64,000 nt of DNA from Serpens sp964410065 (GTDB taxonomy: Bacteria > Pseudomonadota > Gammaproteobacteria > Pseudomonadales > Pseudomonadaceae), in assembly GCA_964410065.1 (NCBI GenBank), contig CAYPFO010000001.1, positions 62,001-126,000 on the forward strand, given 5' to 3'. The notes beneath the pieces are model-generated. The model searched no databases, was not told the origin of the DNA, and saw nothing but the letters and a program-made list of their open reading frames with translations. Positions 24,987 through 33,685 of the stretch are shown one piece after another. The position numbers and the translations under genes are program-made. Each line of letters opens with the position of its first letter. The first letter of the stretch is position 1.

Positions 24987-27011
24987 ATGAAGACGCTGCT
25001 GTCCCCTGCCATGGCACTGATGAACCGGCTGAGCTTTGCCAAGAAATTCGGCCTGATCAGCGTGGTGTTCTTCCTGCCCATTCTGGTTACCAGCTTCTAC
25101 CTGTTACGCGATGCCTACGAGCAGTTCGTGCGCACCGAGGTGGCGCGCACAAGCCTTTCCTTGCTCGGCGACAGCCTGGCCGTACGACGCGATCTAAGTG
25201 ATTTCAAGGATCTGCTGGCGATCCGCGCTAGCGCTCCGCAGACCGACGGCCATGCTCTGGAGACGCGCATTGCCAAATTGCAGAATGGCTTGCCCACTCG
25301 GTTGCAGGGATTGGCGGCGCCACTGCTTGATGACCGTCAGCGCGAAGCCATTGAACTGGGACGCAATGAATTATTGCGCAGCTTGCAGAACATTCTGGCG
25401 GAAACCTCACACGCCAACCAGGTAGCCTTGGTCGAACGTCTGCATGGCGAGGTTCAGGTATTCGTCAGTCTGATCGCTGCCGAGAGTGGTCTGAATCAAG
25501 ACCCCGAACGTGACGTCCGTCAGCAGATCGAATTACTTACCCGTGCCACGCCGCAGGTGCTCGACCTGATCAGCCAGGTACGGGCCATCGGATCGGGCGC
25601 CCTTGGTCAGGGTGCATTGACCTCGGCAGACAGCAACCGCCTGGACGACTTGCTGGCGGGTATGGACCAACTGCGGGGTGAATACACACTGAGTCTGGAT
25701 GCCGTGCTGCGGGGTGGCCTGGCGGCGGCGCGCCTCGCCGAGCCGGCGCGGCGCAGCCAGAGCAGCCTGGCACAAGTCAGTGAATTGCTCGATGAACAAC
25801 TCATACTGGTCGACACCCTGGACGCGCCCTGGCTGCAGTTCCACGATCAGGTCAGCCAGGTGCTGGCACTCACCCATGGGCTCGAAGACGGCACCCTCGC
25901 GGTGCTGGAAGATGAGCTGGGTGAGCGCCGCGAGGCTCAACGCAAGCAGATGATCATGCTGGTGGCCGCCATGCTGGCGGTGGTACTGCTGATCGCATAC
26001 CTGTATGCCGCCTTCTTTGTCTCGATCCACACCACCTTAAAAGCCCTTGGCCGGACCATGGAGCAGGTGGCAGCCGGCGACCTGACCGTTGAATGCCGTG
26101 TCGACAGTCGCGATGAGCTGGCCGAGCTGGGCCAGGTCTTCAGCGCTAGCGTGGCGCAGATCCGCGTGCTGATCGAGCGCGTCGGGCAAACAGTGGGTGA
26201 GGTGGATAACCAGGCGCGGCGCGTAGAGGCGATTTCCGCACAGAGCCATCAGGCGGTCACCGAACAGCGCAGCCGTATCGAACAAGTGGCGACGGCAATG
26301 AACGAGATGTCCGCCACCGCCCAGGAAGTCGCGCGCAGCGCCGCTGCGGCGGCAGCCAGCGCACAGGGTGCGAACCAGGAAACCGAGGGCGGACGCACGC
26401 TGGTCGGCACTCAGGTTTCCGGCATCCAGGGCTTGGCCGGCGACCTTGAACGTTCGGTGGAGGTCATCAATCGGCTGGCGGGTGACAGTCAGGCCATCGG
26501 CCAGGTGCTGGACGTGATCAAGACTGTCGCCGAGCAGACCAATCTTCTGGCACTCAACGCCGCCATCGAGGCCGCACGGGCCGGCGAGCAAGGGCGCGGT
26601 TTTGCCGTGGTGGCCGAGGAGGTGCGCAATCTGGCCCAGCGTACCCAGCAGTCCACGGCGGAAATCGAACAGATGATCGCCCGCTTGCACCAAGGCGTGG
26701 GCGCGGCGGTAGAGGTCATGCACTCCAGCCATCAGCAGGCCGATACCACGGTCAGCCATGCCGGGGCGGTCCAACAGGCGCTGGACAATATCCTCGCCGC
26801 GGTGGGCAACATCGTCGACCAGAACCAGCAGATCGCCACGGCGGTGGAGCAGCAGACCGTGGTCGCCCATGACATCGATCAGAACATTGTGCAGATCAGC
26901 CAGGCCGGCGAACTCACCTCAGCGGGTGCCAGTGAAACCGCCGAGGCCAGCCGCGAGTTGTCCGACTCGGTGGCCCGCTTGCAGCAATTGATCGGCGCAT
27001 TCCGCGTGTAG
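24987..27011 (+). CDS. Methyl-accepting chemotaxis protein with long helical periplasmic sensor
   Basis: A 674-residue transducer. Helix 1 is at about residues 20-45 (KKFGLISVVFFLPILVTSFYLL), then about 280 residues of helical periplasmic sensor, helix 2 around MIMLVAAMLAVVLLIAYLYAAF, a HAMP domain (ALGRTMEQVAAGDLTVECRV) and the cytoplasmic hairpin. The hairpin tip is AEQTNLLALNAAIEAARAGEQGRGFAVVAEEV. There is no C-terminal CheB/CheR pentapeptide; the protein ends QQLIGAFRV. It corresponds by position to P. aeruginosa PA4520, next to ampE. The ligand is unknown. GAGGTG precedes the start, and the gene ends 31 bases before the convergent response-regulator gene. Confidence 0.92.
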   Translation: MKTLLSPAMALMNRLSFAKKFGLISVVFFLPILVTSFYLLRDAYEQFVRTEVARTSLSLLGDSLAVRRDLSDFKDLLAIRASAPQTDGHALETRIAKLQNGLPTRLQGLAAPLLDDRQREAIELGRNELLRSLQNILAETSHANQVALVERLHGEVQVFVSLIAAESGLNQDPERDVRQQIELLTRATPQVLDLISQVRAIGSGALGQGALTSADSNRLDDLLAGMDQLRGEYTLSLDAVLRGGLAAARLAEPARRSQSSLAQVSELLDEQLILVDTLDAPWLQFHDQVSQVLALTHGLEDGTLAVLEDELGERREAQRKQMIMLVAAMLAVVLLIAYLYAAFFVSIHTTLKALGRTMEQVAAGDLTVECRVDSRDELAELGQVFSASVAQIRVLIERVGQTVGEVDNQARRVEAISAQSHQAVTEQRSRIEQVATAMNEMSATAQEVARSAAAAAASAQGANQETEGGRTLVGTQVSGIQGLAGDLERSVEVINRLAGDSQAIGQVLDVIKTVAEQTNLLALNAAIEAARAGEQGRGFAVVAEEVRNLAQRTQQSTAEIEQMIARLHQGVGAAVEVMHSSHQQADTTVSHAGAVQQALDNILAAVGNIVDQNQQIATAVEQQTVVAHDIDQNIVQISQAGELTSAGASETAEASRELSDSVARLQQLIGAFRV

Positions 27012-27042
27012 GCCGCTGTGCTTCAAGCGGTGGCTGGCGCCA

Positions 27043-27717
27043 TTAGAGGTCGGCGATGGCCGCAATCGCCAACGCGGTTGCGGCTGTACGGGTTTCCACG
27101 CCGAGCTTCACGTACACGTGCTCCAGGTGTTTGTTCACTGTGCGCGGGCTGAGGTCAAGGATGTCGCCGATGTCGCGGTTGGTTTTCCCGCAGGCGACCC
27201 AGTACAACACTTCCATTTCCCGGCTAGTGAGCTGGAAGCGCTGCGCCAGCGCCTGCTGCGCGCGGTCGTCACTCAGCGCCAGGCGCGCGGTACGCCGCTG
27301 GCTGCGCGCCTCCTGCAAGATTCGTGAGGTGTGCAGGTGCGCCGCGACCCGCGCCAGCACCTCGTCGGGCTTGATCGGCTTGGTGACGTAGTCGCTGCCG
27401 CCAGCGGCGAAGCCTTCCAGCACATGTTCGCTTTCGCACAGCGCGGTCATGAACAGCACCGGAATGTCCGCCATGTCCGGTTGGCCCTTGATGTGTCGGC
27501 AGGTGGTGAAGCCATCCATGCCGGGCATCATGGCATCCAGCAACACCACATCCGGGCGCAGGCGCTGCATGCGCTCCAGTGCGCTGTGGCCGTCCAGCGC
27601 AACCAGCACCATGTAACCGGCGACGTCCAGCGCGTCGGACAGCAGGGCGAGATTTTCCGGCGTGTCGTCGACGATCAGCACGACTCCCTGGTGGGCGGCG
27701 CGGGTGGCGTTAGTCAT
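27043..27717 (-). CDS. LuxR/NarL-type response regulator, partner of the NCS1-transporter kinase
   Basis: A 224-residue regulator. The receiver begins GVVLIVDDTPENLALLSDAL, has the phosphoacceptor Asp in VVLLDAMMPGMDG and the Lys in YVTKPIKPDE. The C-terminal GerE-type helix-turn-helix is LTSREMEVLYWVACGKTNRDI...LSPRTVNKHLEHVYVKLGV. Its ATG lies in the last bases of the kinase gene (ATGACTAA, an 8-bp overlap) and follows GAGG by six bases, so the two are translationally coupled. I infer that it receives phosphate from that kinase and binds the TACGTCA palindromes upstream of the transporter operon and fmdA. Confidence 0.93.
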   Translation of the reverse strand: MTNATRAAHQGVVLIVDDTPENLALLSDALDVAGYMVLVALDGHSALERMQRLRPDVVLLDAMMPGMDGFTTCRHIKGQPDMADIPVLFMTALCESEHVLEGFAAGGSDYVTKPIKPDEVLARVAAHLHTSRILQEARSQRRTARLALSDDRAQQALAQRFQLTSREMEVLYWVACGKTNRDIGDILDLSPRTVNKHLEHVYVKLGVETRTAATALAIAAIADL

Positions 27718-30700
27718 GGTCGACCTCGTTGAGGCGGCGGTTAAGCTCATGGAGTTGGAATCCTTTGACCAGTTGTCGCAACTGAGCGGTAAAGGCCTGG
27801 CTGGCGGGTTCTTCGTAATCGATGCGCTCGAGCCGCTCCAGTAGGCCGCGCACGTGGCCCAGGGCGCTCAACGCCTTGAGTTCCCTCAGGCTGCGGGCGC
27901 TGGGCTGGATCAGCGAGGCGGGGAGGGCGGCTGGCGCTGCGGGGCGCTTGATCCAGGTCACCTGCAGGTGCTGGCGAATCTTTTCCAGCAGCATCGGGAT
28001 ATGCACCGGCTTGGCCAGGAAGTCGTTGAAGCGCGCCGCAACGCTGCGCTCGCGGTCGTCGGCGAAGGCATTGGCCGAGACCACGATGATGGGTGCTTCG
28101 CAACGGCCGGTGCGGCGGATCAACTGGTTGGTCTGCCAGCCATCGAGCTGGGGCATGGACAGGTCCATCAGGATCAGGTCCGGCGGATTCAGCGCCACCT
28201 GCTGCAACGCCTCCTGGCCGTTGGCGGCGAGCTGCACCTCGAAGCCCAACGGCGCGAGGATGGCGGCCATGAGCTTGCGATGCTCCAGTTGATCGTCCAC
28301 CACCAGAATGCGCCGGCGACTTTCCTGGTAGCCGATGATGCCGTGATCGGCTTGCGGCAGCGTCTGCGGCATGCGGACTTCGGAAAGGAACAGGCGCACC
28401 TGGAAACTGCTGCCGACATTCGGCTCGCTGCTCACCGAGAGTTCTCCGCCCATCAGTGCGGTCAGCATGCGGGTAATGGTCAGGCCCAGGCCGAGGCCTT
28501 GATCCTGGCGCAGTGAGTCGCCGCGTTCGAATGGTTGATACAACCGCTCGATCTGTTCGGCGGGAATGCCGATTCCGGTGTCGACGATCTCGAAGGTGGC
28601 CGTCTCGCGCACATAACTGACTTGCAGGGTGACGCTGCCCCGGTCGGTGTAGCGCACGGCATTGCCGAGCAGATTGATGAGGATCTGGCGCAGGCGTTTG
28701 GTGTCGCCGCGCACCACTGCGGGCATCCGGCCGTTGCATTGCAGGTGGAAGGCCAGGCCTTTCTCGTTGGCCAGCGGGGTGAACATCAGCTGCAGTTGCT
28801 GGATGAAATCGGGGAAGGCGATTTCCGACAGTTCCAGGTTGAGCTTGCCGGCCTCGATACGCGCGATGTCGAGGAGCCCGTCGATCAACGACAACAGGTG
28901 CGCGCCGCTGCGGTAGACGGTGGCCATTGCTTCCTGATGCCGGCTCGGCAGTTCCTGGTCATGCTGCAACATCTGCGCATAGCCGAGGATGCTGTTAAGC
29001 GGCGAACGCAGTTCGTGGGACAGCCCCGTGACATAACGGCTTTTGGCCGCGTTGGCCGCCTCCGAGGCCTCCTTGGCCTGCTGCAGGGCGAGGTCGGTCT
29101 GCTGGTGGGCGGCCACTTCCTGCATCAGCAATGCGGTCTGCCGGTTCGATTCCTCCTGCGCCACGCGCCGGCTTTCATGGGTCAGCACCAGCCACCAGGC
29201 CAGCAGGCCGGCGAACAGCGAGAGAATCAGAAAAGCGTTGAAAAACAGCGGGTACAGGCTGTGGCGGACATCCTCCGCCACGGCGTGGCTGACCTGGCTG
29301 AAGATCACTGCCAGCACGCAGAACAGCAGCCCGAGGATGATCGTCAGCAGCGCCAGGTAGTGGGCCAGACGCGTATGCAGGTGCGGCACCGAGGTCTTGG
29401 GCAGCAGCCAGCGCACAAAGGTGTCGAATTGCTCGGCCAGTCGCGCCTGGGGTTTGCAGGCATCCGCGCAGCGGGCGTCCAGCGAGCAGCACAGCGAGCA
29501 GATGGGCGCCGCATAGATTGGGCAATGGGCCATGTCGGCCGTTTCGAAACGGTTGTCGCAGATCACGCAGGCCAGCGTCTGCGTCGCTCCTGACGGGTAC
29601 AGCAAATCGGGTGCGCTGCTGCGCGCAATGTAATAGCGACCCCGGGTCAGCCAGGCGATCAACGGGCATAGCATGAAGGCGCTGCCGAGGGCGATGAGGG
29701 GCGCCAGAGCCTCTGCGACACTGCCGAAGCAGCCCAGATAGGCCAGGATCGCCGCTAGGGAGGAGACCAGCATCGAGCCCATGCCAACGGGGTTGATGTC
29801 GTACAGGTGCGCGCGTTTGAACTCGATGTGTTTGGGCGACAGCCCCAGCGGCTTGTTCACCACCAGATCGGCGACCAGGGTGGCGATCCAGGCAATGGCG
29901 ATATTCGCGTAAAGCCCCAGGACCTGCTCGATGGCCTCGAGCACGCCCAGCTCCATGAGCACCAGCGCGATGCTCACATTGAACACCAGCCACACCACCC
30001 GTCCGGGGTGACTGTGGGTGACCCGGGCGAAGAAGTTGGACCAGGCCAGGGAGCCGGCGTAGGCATTGGTCAGGTTGATCTTCACCTGAGACACGATGAC
30101 GAACAGCACCATGGCGGCGAGCGCCCAGTGTGGCGCGTCGAACACATAGCCGTAGGCGACCAGGTACATCTGCGTCGGCTCGGCGGCATGTTCGGCCGGT
30201 ACCAGCAGCTTGAGCGCAAGAAAGGCCAGAAAGGCGCCGGCGAGCATTTTCAAGGCGCCGGGGATGATCCAGCCGGGGCCTGCAGCCAGCACGGCTGCCC
30301 ACCAGCGGGTGCGATTGGCGGCGGTTTTTTCCGGCAAAAAACGCAGGTAGTCGACCTGCTCGCCGATCTGCGTCACCAATGCCAGCGCCACGGTGCAGGC
30401 GGCGCCAAAGGCCAGCAGATCGAAGCCGCCTGAGGTGCCGTCGCTGCCGGCAAAGTCGGTCCACTCGCGGATCAGTCCGGGCTCTTTCCAGGCCACCATC
30501 AGGTAGGGCAGGAACAGCAGGACGAGCCATAACGGTTGGGTCCACATCTGCACGCGACTGATCAGGGTAATGCCATACGCCACCAGCGGGATGATCAGCA
30601 GTGAGCTGATGATGTAGGCCAGCGCCAACGGAATCTGAAAATATAGCTGCAGCGCCAGCGACATGATCGCGGCTTCCAGGGCGAAGAACAGGAAGGTGAA

Positions 30701-31078
30701 GCTGGCGTAAATCAGCGAGGTGATCGTCGAGCCGATATAGCCGAACCCGGCGCCGCGGGTCAGCAGGTCCATGTCCACGCCGTAGCGGGCGGCGTAATAG
30801 CTGATCGGCAAGCCGGTCAGGAAAATCACCAGGCCCACCGCCAGAATCGCCCACAGGGTATTGCTGAATCCGTAGCTCAGCACCAGGGTGCCGCCGATGG
30901 CTTCCAAGGCCAGAAAGGACACCGCGCCTAGAGCAGTGTTGGCGATACGCCACTCCGACCACTTGCGAAACGAGTGAGGCGTATAACGCAGCGCGTAGTC
31001 CTCCATGGTCTCGTCGGCGACCCACCGGTTGTAGTCGCGGCGGATGGCAGCGATGCGCTGTGTTCCGGTGTCGCTCAC
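27710..31078 (-). CDS. Hybrid sensor kinase fused to an NCS1-type transporter
   Basis: 1122 residues. The start is GTG at 31078, preceded by AAGGAG with a seven-base spacer; ATGs upstream lack this. About 45-480 is a complete polytopic domain of the cytosine/purine-allantoin (NCS1) permease type. Residues 504-541 hold eight cysteines (CxxC-x11-C-x7-CxxCC-x5-C-x3-C), likely a metal or Fe-S site. Two further helices follow (about 573-632), then a coiled linker, HisKA with H688 in GLSHELRSPLNS, a HATPase (NLLGNAVRYTD, DTGIGIP, GLGLGLTI) and a receiver with Asp972 in LILMDLSMP. A C-terminal tail of about 75 residues shows no clear Hpt. The transporter part presumably senses a nitrogenous solute such as an amide. 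It is divergent from the amide transporter operon. Confidence 0.93.
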   Translation of the reverse strand: MSDTGTQRIAAIRRDYNRWVADETMEDYALRYTPHSFRKWSEWRIANTALGAVSFLALEAIGGTLVLSYGFSNTLWAILAVGLVIFLTGLPISYYAARYGVDMDLLTRGAGFGYIGSTITSLIYASFTFLFFALEAAIMSLALQLYFQIPLALAYIISSLLIIPLVAYGITLISRVQMWTQPLWLVLLFLPYLMVAWKEPGLIREWTDFAGSDGTSGGFDLLAFGAACTVALALVTQIGEQVDYLRFLPEKTAANRTRWWAAVLAAGPGWIIPGALKMLAGAFLAFLALKLLVPAEHAAEPTQMYLVAYGYVFDAPHWALAAMVLFVIVSQVKINLTNAYAGSLAWSNFFARVTHSHPGRVVWLVFNVSIALVLMELGVLEAIEQVLGLYANIAIAWIATLVADLVVNKPLGLSPKHIEFKRAHLYDINPVGMGSMLVSSLAAILAYLGCFGSVAEALAPLIALGSAFMLCPLIAWLTRGRYYIARSSAPDLLYPSGATQTLACVICDNRFETADMAHCPIYAAPICSLCCSLDARCADACKPQARLAEQFDTFVRWLLPKTSVPHLHTRLAHYLALLTIILGLLFCVLAVIFSQVSHAVAEDVRHSLYPLFFNAFLILSLFAGLLAWWLVLTHESRRVAQEESNRQTALLMQEVAAHQQTDLALQQAKEASEAANAAKSRYVTGLSHELRSPLNSILGYAQMLQHDQELPSRHQEAMATVYRSGAHLLSLIDGLLDIARIEAGKLNLELSEIAFPDFIQQLQLMFTPLANEKGLAFHLQCNGRMPAVVRGDTKRLRQILINLLGNAVRYTDRGSVTLQVSYVRETATFEIVDTGIGIPAEQIERLYQPFERGDSLRQDQGLGLGLTITRMLTALMGGELSVSSEPNVGSSFQVRLFLSEVRMPQTLPQADHGIIGYQESRRRILVVDDQLEHRKLMAAILAPLGFEVQLAANGQEALQQVALNPPDLILMDLSMPQLDGWQTNQLIRRTGRCEAPIIVVSANAFADDRERSVAARFNDFLAKPVHIPMLLEKIRQHLQVTWIKRPAAPAALPASLIQPSARSLRELKALSALGHVRGLLERLERIDYEEPASQAFTAQLRQLVKGFQLHELNRRLNEVDHD

Positions 31079-31415
31079 AGGCGAGCTCCTTCTAGGGTCT
31101 GTGACCTCTCTAGCAACACTCATGCCTTGGCCCCGCCAGGCAGGCGATCGTGCCGTCAAGCCGCGCTGGATCGACTTTGGTAAGCGAGAGGGCTGGCGAC
31201 AAGGAACGCCGAACGCTCACCTGCGGATCGGCACGGCCTCCATCATGCACCGAAGGGGTGCTTGGGCTGGCTACGTCAAATGACGTATGCGGTTACGTCA
31301 ATGTGCGTATACCCGGCGTAGTAGGCGCCGGCCCATTCTTGGCTGGCACCGAGAGCGGTCGCCGTCGTCGTGTGACGGTGCTCCGCCATTGACCCACCGA
31401 GAAAGGAGCACAACC
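31079..31415. other. Divergent control region between sensor kinase and amide-transporter operon
   Basis: 337 bases carrying the control region for both directions. The paired palindromes at 31272-31309 are about 110-145 bases before the transporter start codon and about 195 bases from the kinase start. I found no convincing -35/-10 pair and no -24/-12 (sigma-54) element despite looking for one. Confidence 0.5.
31272..31309. promoter_or_regulatory. Tandem 16-bp operator sites upstream of the amide-transporter operon
   Basis: TACGTCAAATGACGTA (31272-31287) is a perfect inverted repeat of TACGTCA around AA. TACGTCAATGTGCGTA (31294-31309) is a looser copy. Their starts are 22 bp apart, about two helical turns, so two dimers would bind the same face. 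A third copy with identical length precedes fmdA. The coupled LuxR-type regulator is the best candidate protein. Confidence 0.65.
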
Positions 31416-32657
31416 ATGGATTCACAACTGACGGGCGTGAAATTGCGTTTCCCCCGCCGCCTGGCAATGGGAGCAGCAGCGCTTTCCATGCTGGCGGCGA
31501 GCGCATTCGCCGCGCCGCCCACCGCACAGGTCAACACCACCGGCCTGGCCGTGACCGATACCGAGGTCATCGTCGGCCAGCTGCATTCGGCCACCGGCAC
31601 CATGGCCATTTCCGAAACCGGTTCGATCCAGGCCGAACGCCTGGCCATCGAGCAGATCAACGCCTCGGGCGGGGTGCTCGGCCGGCAGATCAAGATCATC
31701 CAGGAAGACGGCGCCTCCGACTGGCCGACCTTCGCCGAGAAGGCGCGCAAGCTGCTGGTCAACGACAAGGTCGCCTCGGTGTTCGGCTGCTGGACCTCGG
31801 CCTCGCGCAAGGCGGTGCTGCCGATCTTCGAGAGGGAAAATGGGCTGCTCTACTACCCGACGTTCTATGAGGGCCTGGAGCAGTCCAAGAACGTGGTGTA
31901 CACCGGCCAGGAAGCCACCCAGCAGATTCTTGCGGGCCTGGACTGGATCGCCAAGGAGAAGGGCGCCAAGACCTTCTACCTGCTCGGTTCGGACTACATC
32001 TGGCCGCGCACTTCGATGAAGATCGCCCGCAAGCACATCGAGACCGTGCTGGGCGGCAAAGTGGTGGGCGAGGAGTACTACCCGCTGGGTCACACCCAGT
32101 TCGGTTCGCTGATCAACAAGGTCAAGCTGCGCAAGCCTGATGTGGTATTCGCCGCGGTCGTCGGCGGCTCCAACGTGGCGTTTTACAAGCAGATGAAGGC
32201 TGCCGGCGTCACCGCCGACAAGCAGACCCTGCTGACCCTGTCGGTCACCGAAGACGAGCTGCTGGGCATCGGCGGCGAAAACATGGCCGGCTTCTACGCC
32301 TCCATGAAGTATTTCCAGAGCCTGGACAACCCGAACAACGTCGCCTTCGTCGACGCCTTCAAGGCCAAGTATGGCAAGGACGCGGTCATCGGTGACGTGA
32401 CCCAGGCTGCCTACCTCGGCCCGTGGCTGTGGAAGGCCGCCGTCGAGAAGGCCGGCAGCTTCGATGTGGACAAGGTGGTTGCCGCCAGCGCCGGGATCGA
32501 GCTGGACACCGCGCCGGAAGGCTACGTGAAAGTGCACGAGAACCAGCACCTGTGGAGCAAGACCCGCATCGGCGAAGTCCTGCCCAACGGTCAGTTCGCC
32601 CTGGTCTACGAGTCCGACCTGGTCGAACCCAATCCCTTCCCGCAAGGCTACCAGTAA
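31416..32657 (+). CDS. urtA: Urea/short-chain amide ABC transporter, substrate-binding protein
   Basis: A 413-residue periplasmic binding protein. Residues 1-30 form a signal peptide with an RRLAMGAAALSMLAASAFA core. The mature part is the UrtA/AmiC/FmdD branch of type I binding proteins: VIVGQLHSATGTMAISE, AIEQINASGGVLGRQI, FGCWTSASRKAVLPIFE and GSDYIWPRTS. The start at 31416 follows AAAGGAGC. Its neighbours are amidases rather than urease, so formamide, acetamide or related amides are the likelier cargo (as for FmdDEF of Methylophilus). The symbol marks the family, not a proven substrate. First gene of the operon with the paired operators. Confidence 0.88.
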   Translation: MDSQLTGVKLRFPRRLAMGAAALSMLAASAFAAPPTAQVNTTGLAVTDTEVIVGQLHSATGTMAISETGSIQAERLAIEQINASGGVLGRQIKIIQEDGASDWPTFAEKARKLLVNDKVASVFGCWTSASRKAVLPIFERENGLLYYPTFYEGLEQSKNVVYTGQEATQQILAGLDWIAKEKGAKTFYLLGSDYIWPRTSMKIARKHIETVLGGKVVGEEYYPLGHTQFGSLINKVKLRKPDVVFAAVVGGSNVAFYKQMKAAGVTADKQTLLTLSVTEDELLGIGGENMAGFYASMKYFQSLDNPNNVAFVDAFKAKYGKDAVIGDVTQAAYLGPWLWKAAVEKAGSFDVDKVVAASAGIELDTAPEGYVKVHENQHLWSKTRIGEVLPNGQFALVYESDLVEPNPFPQGYQ

Positions 32658-32733
32658 CGGCAGCGCAGGCGGCAGGCACCCGCTGGGGCCTGCCGCCTGA
32701 AGCCTGTGGCGTTCCTCTGACAGGAGACTCCTT

Positions 32734-33651
32734 ATGGAATGGCTATCTGAATTTGGTGCCATCGCAGCCATGCAGGGCTTCAACGGACTGTCCGTGTTCT
32801 GCGTGCTGCTGTTGATGGCCCTGGGCCTGGCGATCATCTTTGGCCAGATGGGCGTGATCAACATGGCCCATGGCGAATTCCTCACCATCGGCGCCTACAC
32901 CACCTACCTGGTTTCGGTGCTGACTGCCAGTTACGCCCCGGCCTTCGGCCCCTACTACTTCTTCGTCGCCATTGTGCTGGCCTTCTTCATTGCCGCAGCC
33001 ATCGGCTGGCTGGTGGAGTGGGCGATGATCAGCAAGCTCTACCACCGGCCTCTGGACACCCTGCTGGCGACCTGGGGTCTGTCGCTGGTCATGCAGCAGC
33101 TGTTTCGCTCGATCTTCGGCGCCCGTGAAGTCGGCGCGACCTTGCCGGACTGGCTGATGGGGTCGCTGAGTCTGACCGACACCATCGAAATTCCGCGCAA
33201 TGGCCTGTTCGTGATGGGCCTGACGCTCCTGCTTACCGCCGCCATTTTTCTCATGATGTACCGCTCGCGCTGGGGCTTGCACGTGCGCGCCACCATGCTC
33301 AACCGGGGCATGAGCCGCGCAGTGGGGATTAACACCAAGCGCGTCGACCGGATGACCTTCGCCCTGGGCTGCGGCGTGGCGGGGGTGGCGGGCGCGGCCT
33401 TTACCACCATCGGTTCCACCGGCCCCACCGCGGGCTCGCTGTACATCGTGGACACCTTCCTGGTGGTGGTCTTCGGCGGCGCGGCCAGTCTGCTGGGCAC
33501 CATCGCCTCGGCATTCAGCATCGCCCAGGCGCAATCGATCCTCGAGTTCTTCCTCACCGGCTCGATGGCCAAGGTCATCACCCTGCTGACCGTGGTCGGC
33601 ATCCTCATGGTGCGCCCGCAAGGGCTGTTCGCCAGCAAGGTGCGCAAATGA
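32734..33651 (+). CDS. urtB: Urea/amide ABC transporter permease, UrtB-type
   Basis: A 305-residue inner-membrane permease of the branched-chain amino acid/urea (LivH-like) class. It has about eight hydrophobic segments; GLAIIFGQMGVINMAHGEFL is the family signature near the N-terminus, and the coupling-helix region for the ATPases follows LHVRATMLNRGMSRAVGIN. The C-terminus ends LMVRPQGLFASKVRK, standard for this group. AGGAGA precedes the ATG. It pairs with the next gene to form the channel. Confidence 0.93.
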   Translation: MEWLSEFGAIAAMQGFNGLSVFCVLLLMALGLAIIFGQMGVINMAHGEFLTIGAYTTYLVSVLTASYAPAFGPYYFFVAIVLAFFIAAAIGWLVEWAMISKLYHRPLDTLLATWGLSLVMQQLFRSIFGAREVGATLPDWLMGSLSLTDTIEIPRNGLFVMGLTLLLTAAIFLMMYRSRWGLHVRATMLNRGMSRAVGINTKRVDRMTFALGCGVAGVAGAAFTTIGSTGPTAGSLYIVDTFLVVVFGGAASLLGTIASAFSIAQAQSILEFFLTGSMAKVITLLTVVGILMVRPQGLFASKVRK

Positions 33652-33685
33652 ACCGGCACCCGTGTTTGCCTGAAGGGGAATCAAG

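Noticed and set aside
27012..27042. Terminator between the chemoreceptor and the LuxR-type regulator
   Set aside because: CCGCT and AGCGG can pair at 27014-27031, but the stem is five pairs and no T-run follows.
31316..31375. Sigma-54 promoter before the amide-transporter operon
   Set aside because: TGGCAC near 31346 has no TTGC at the required spacing.
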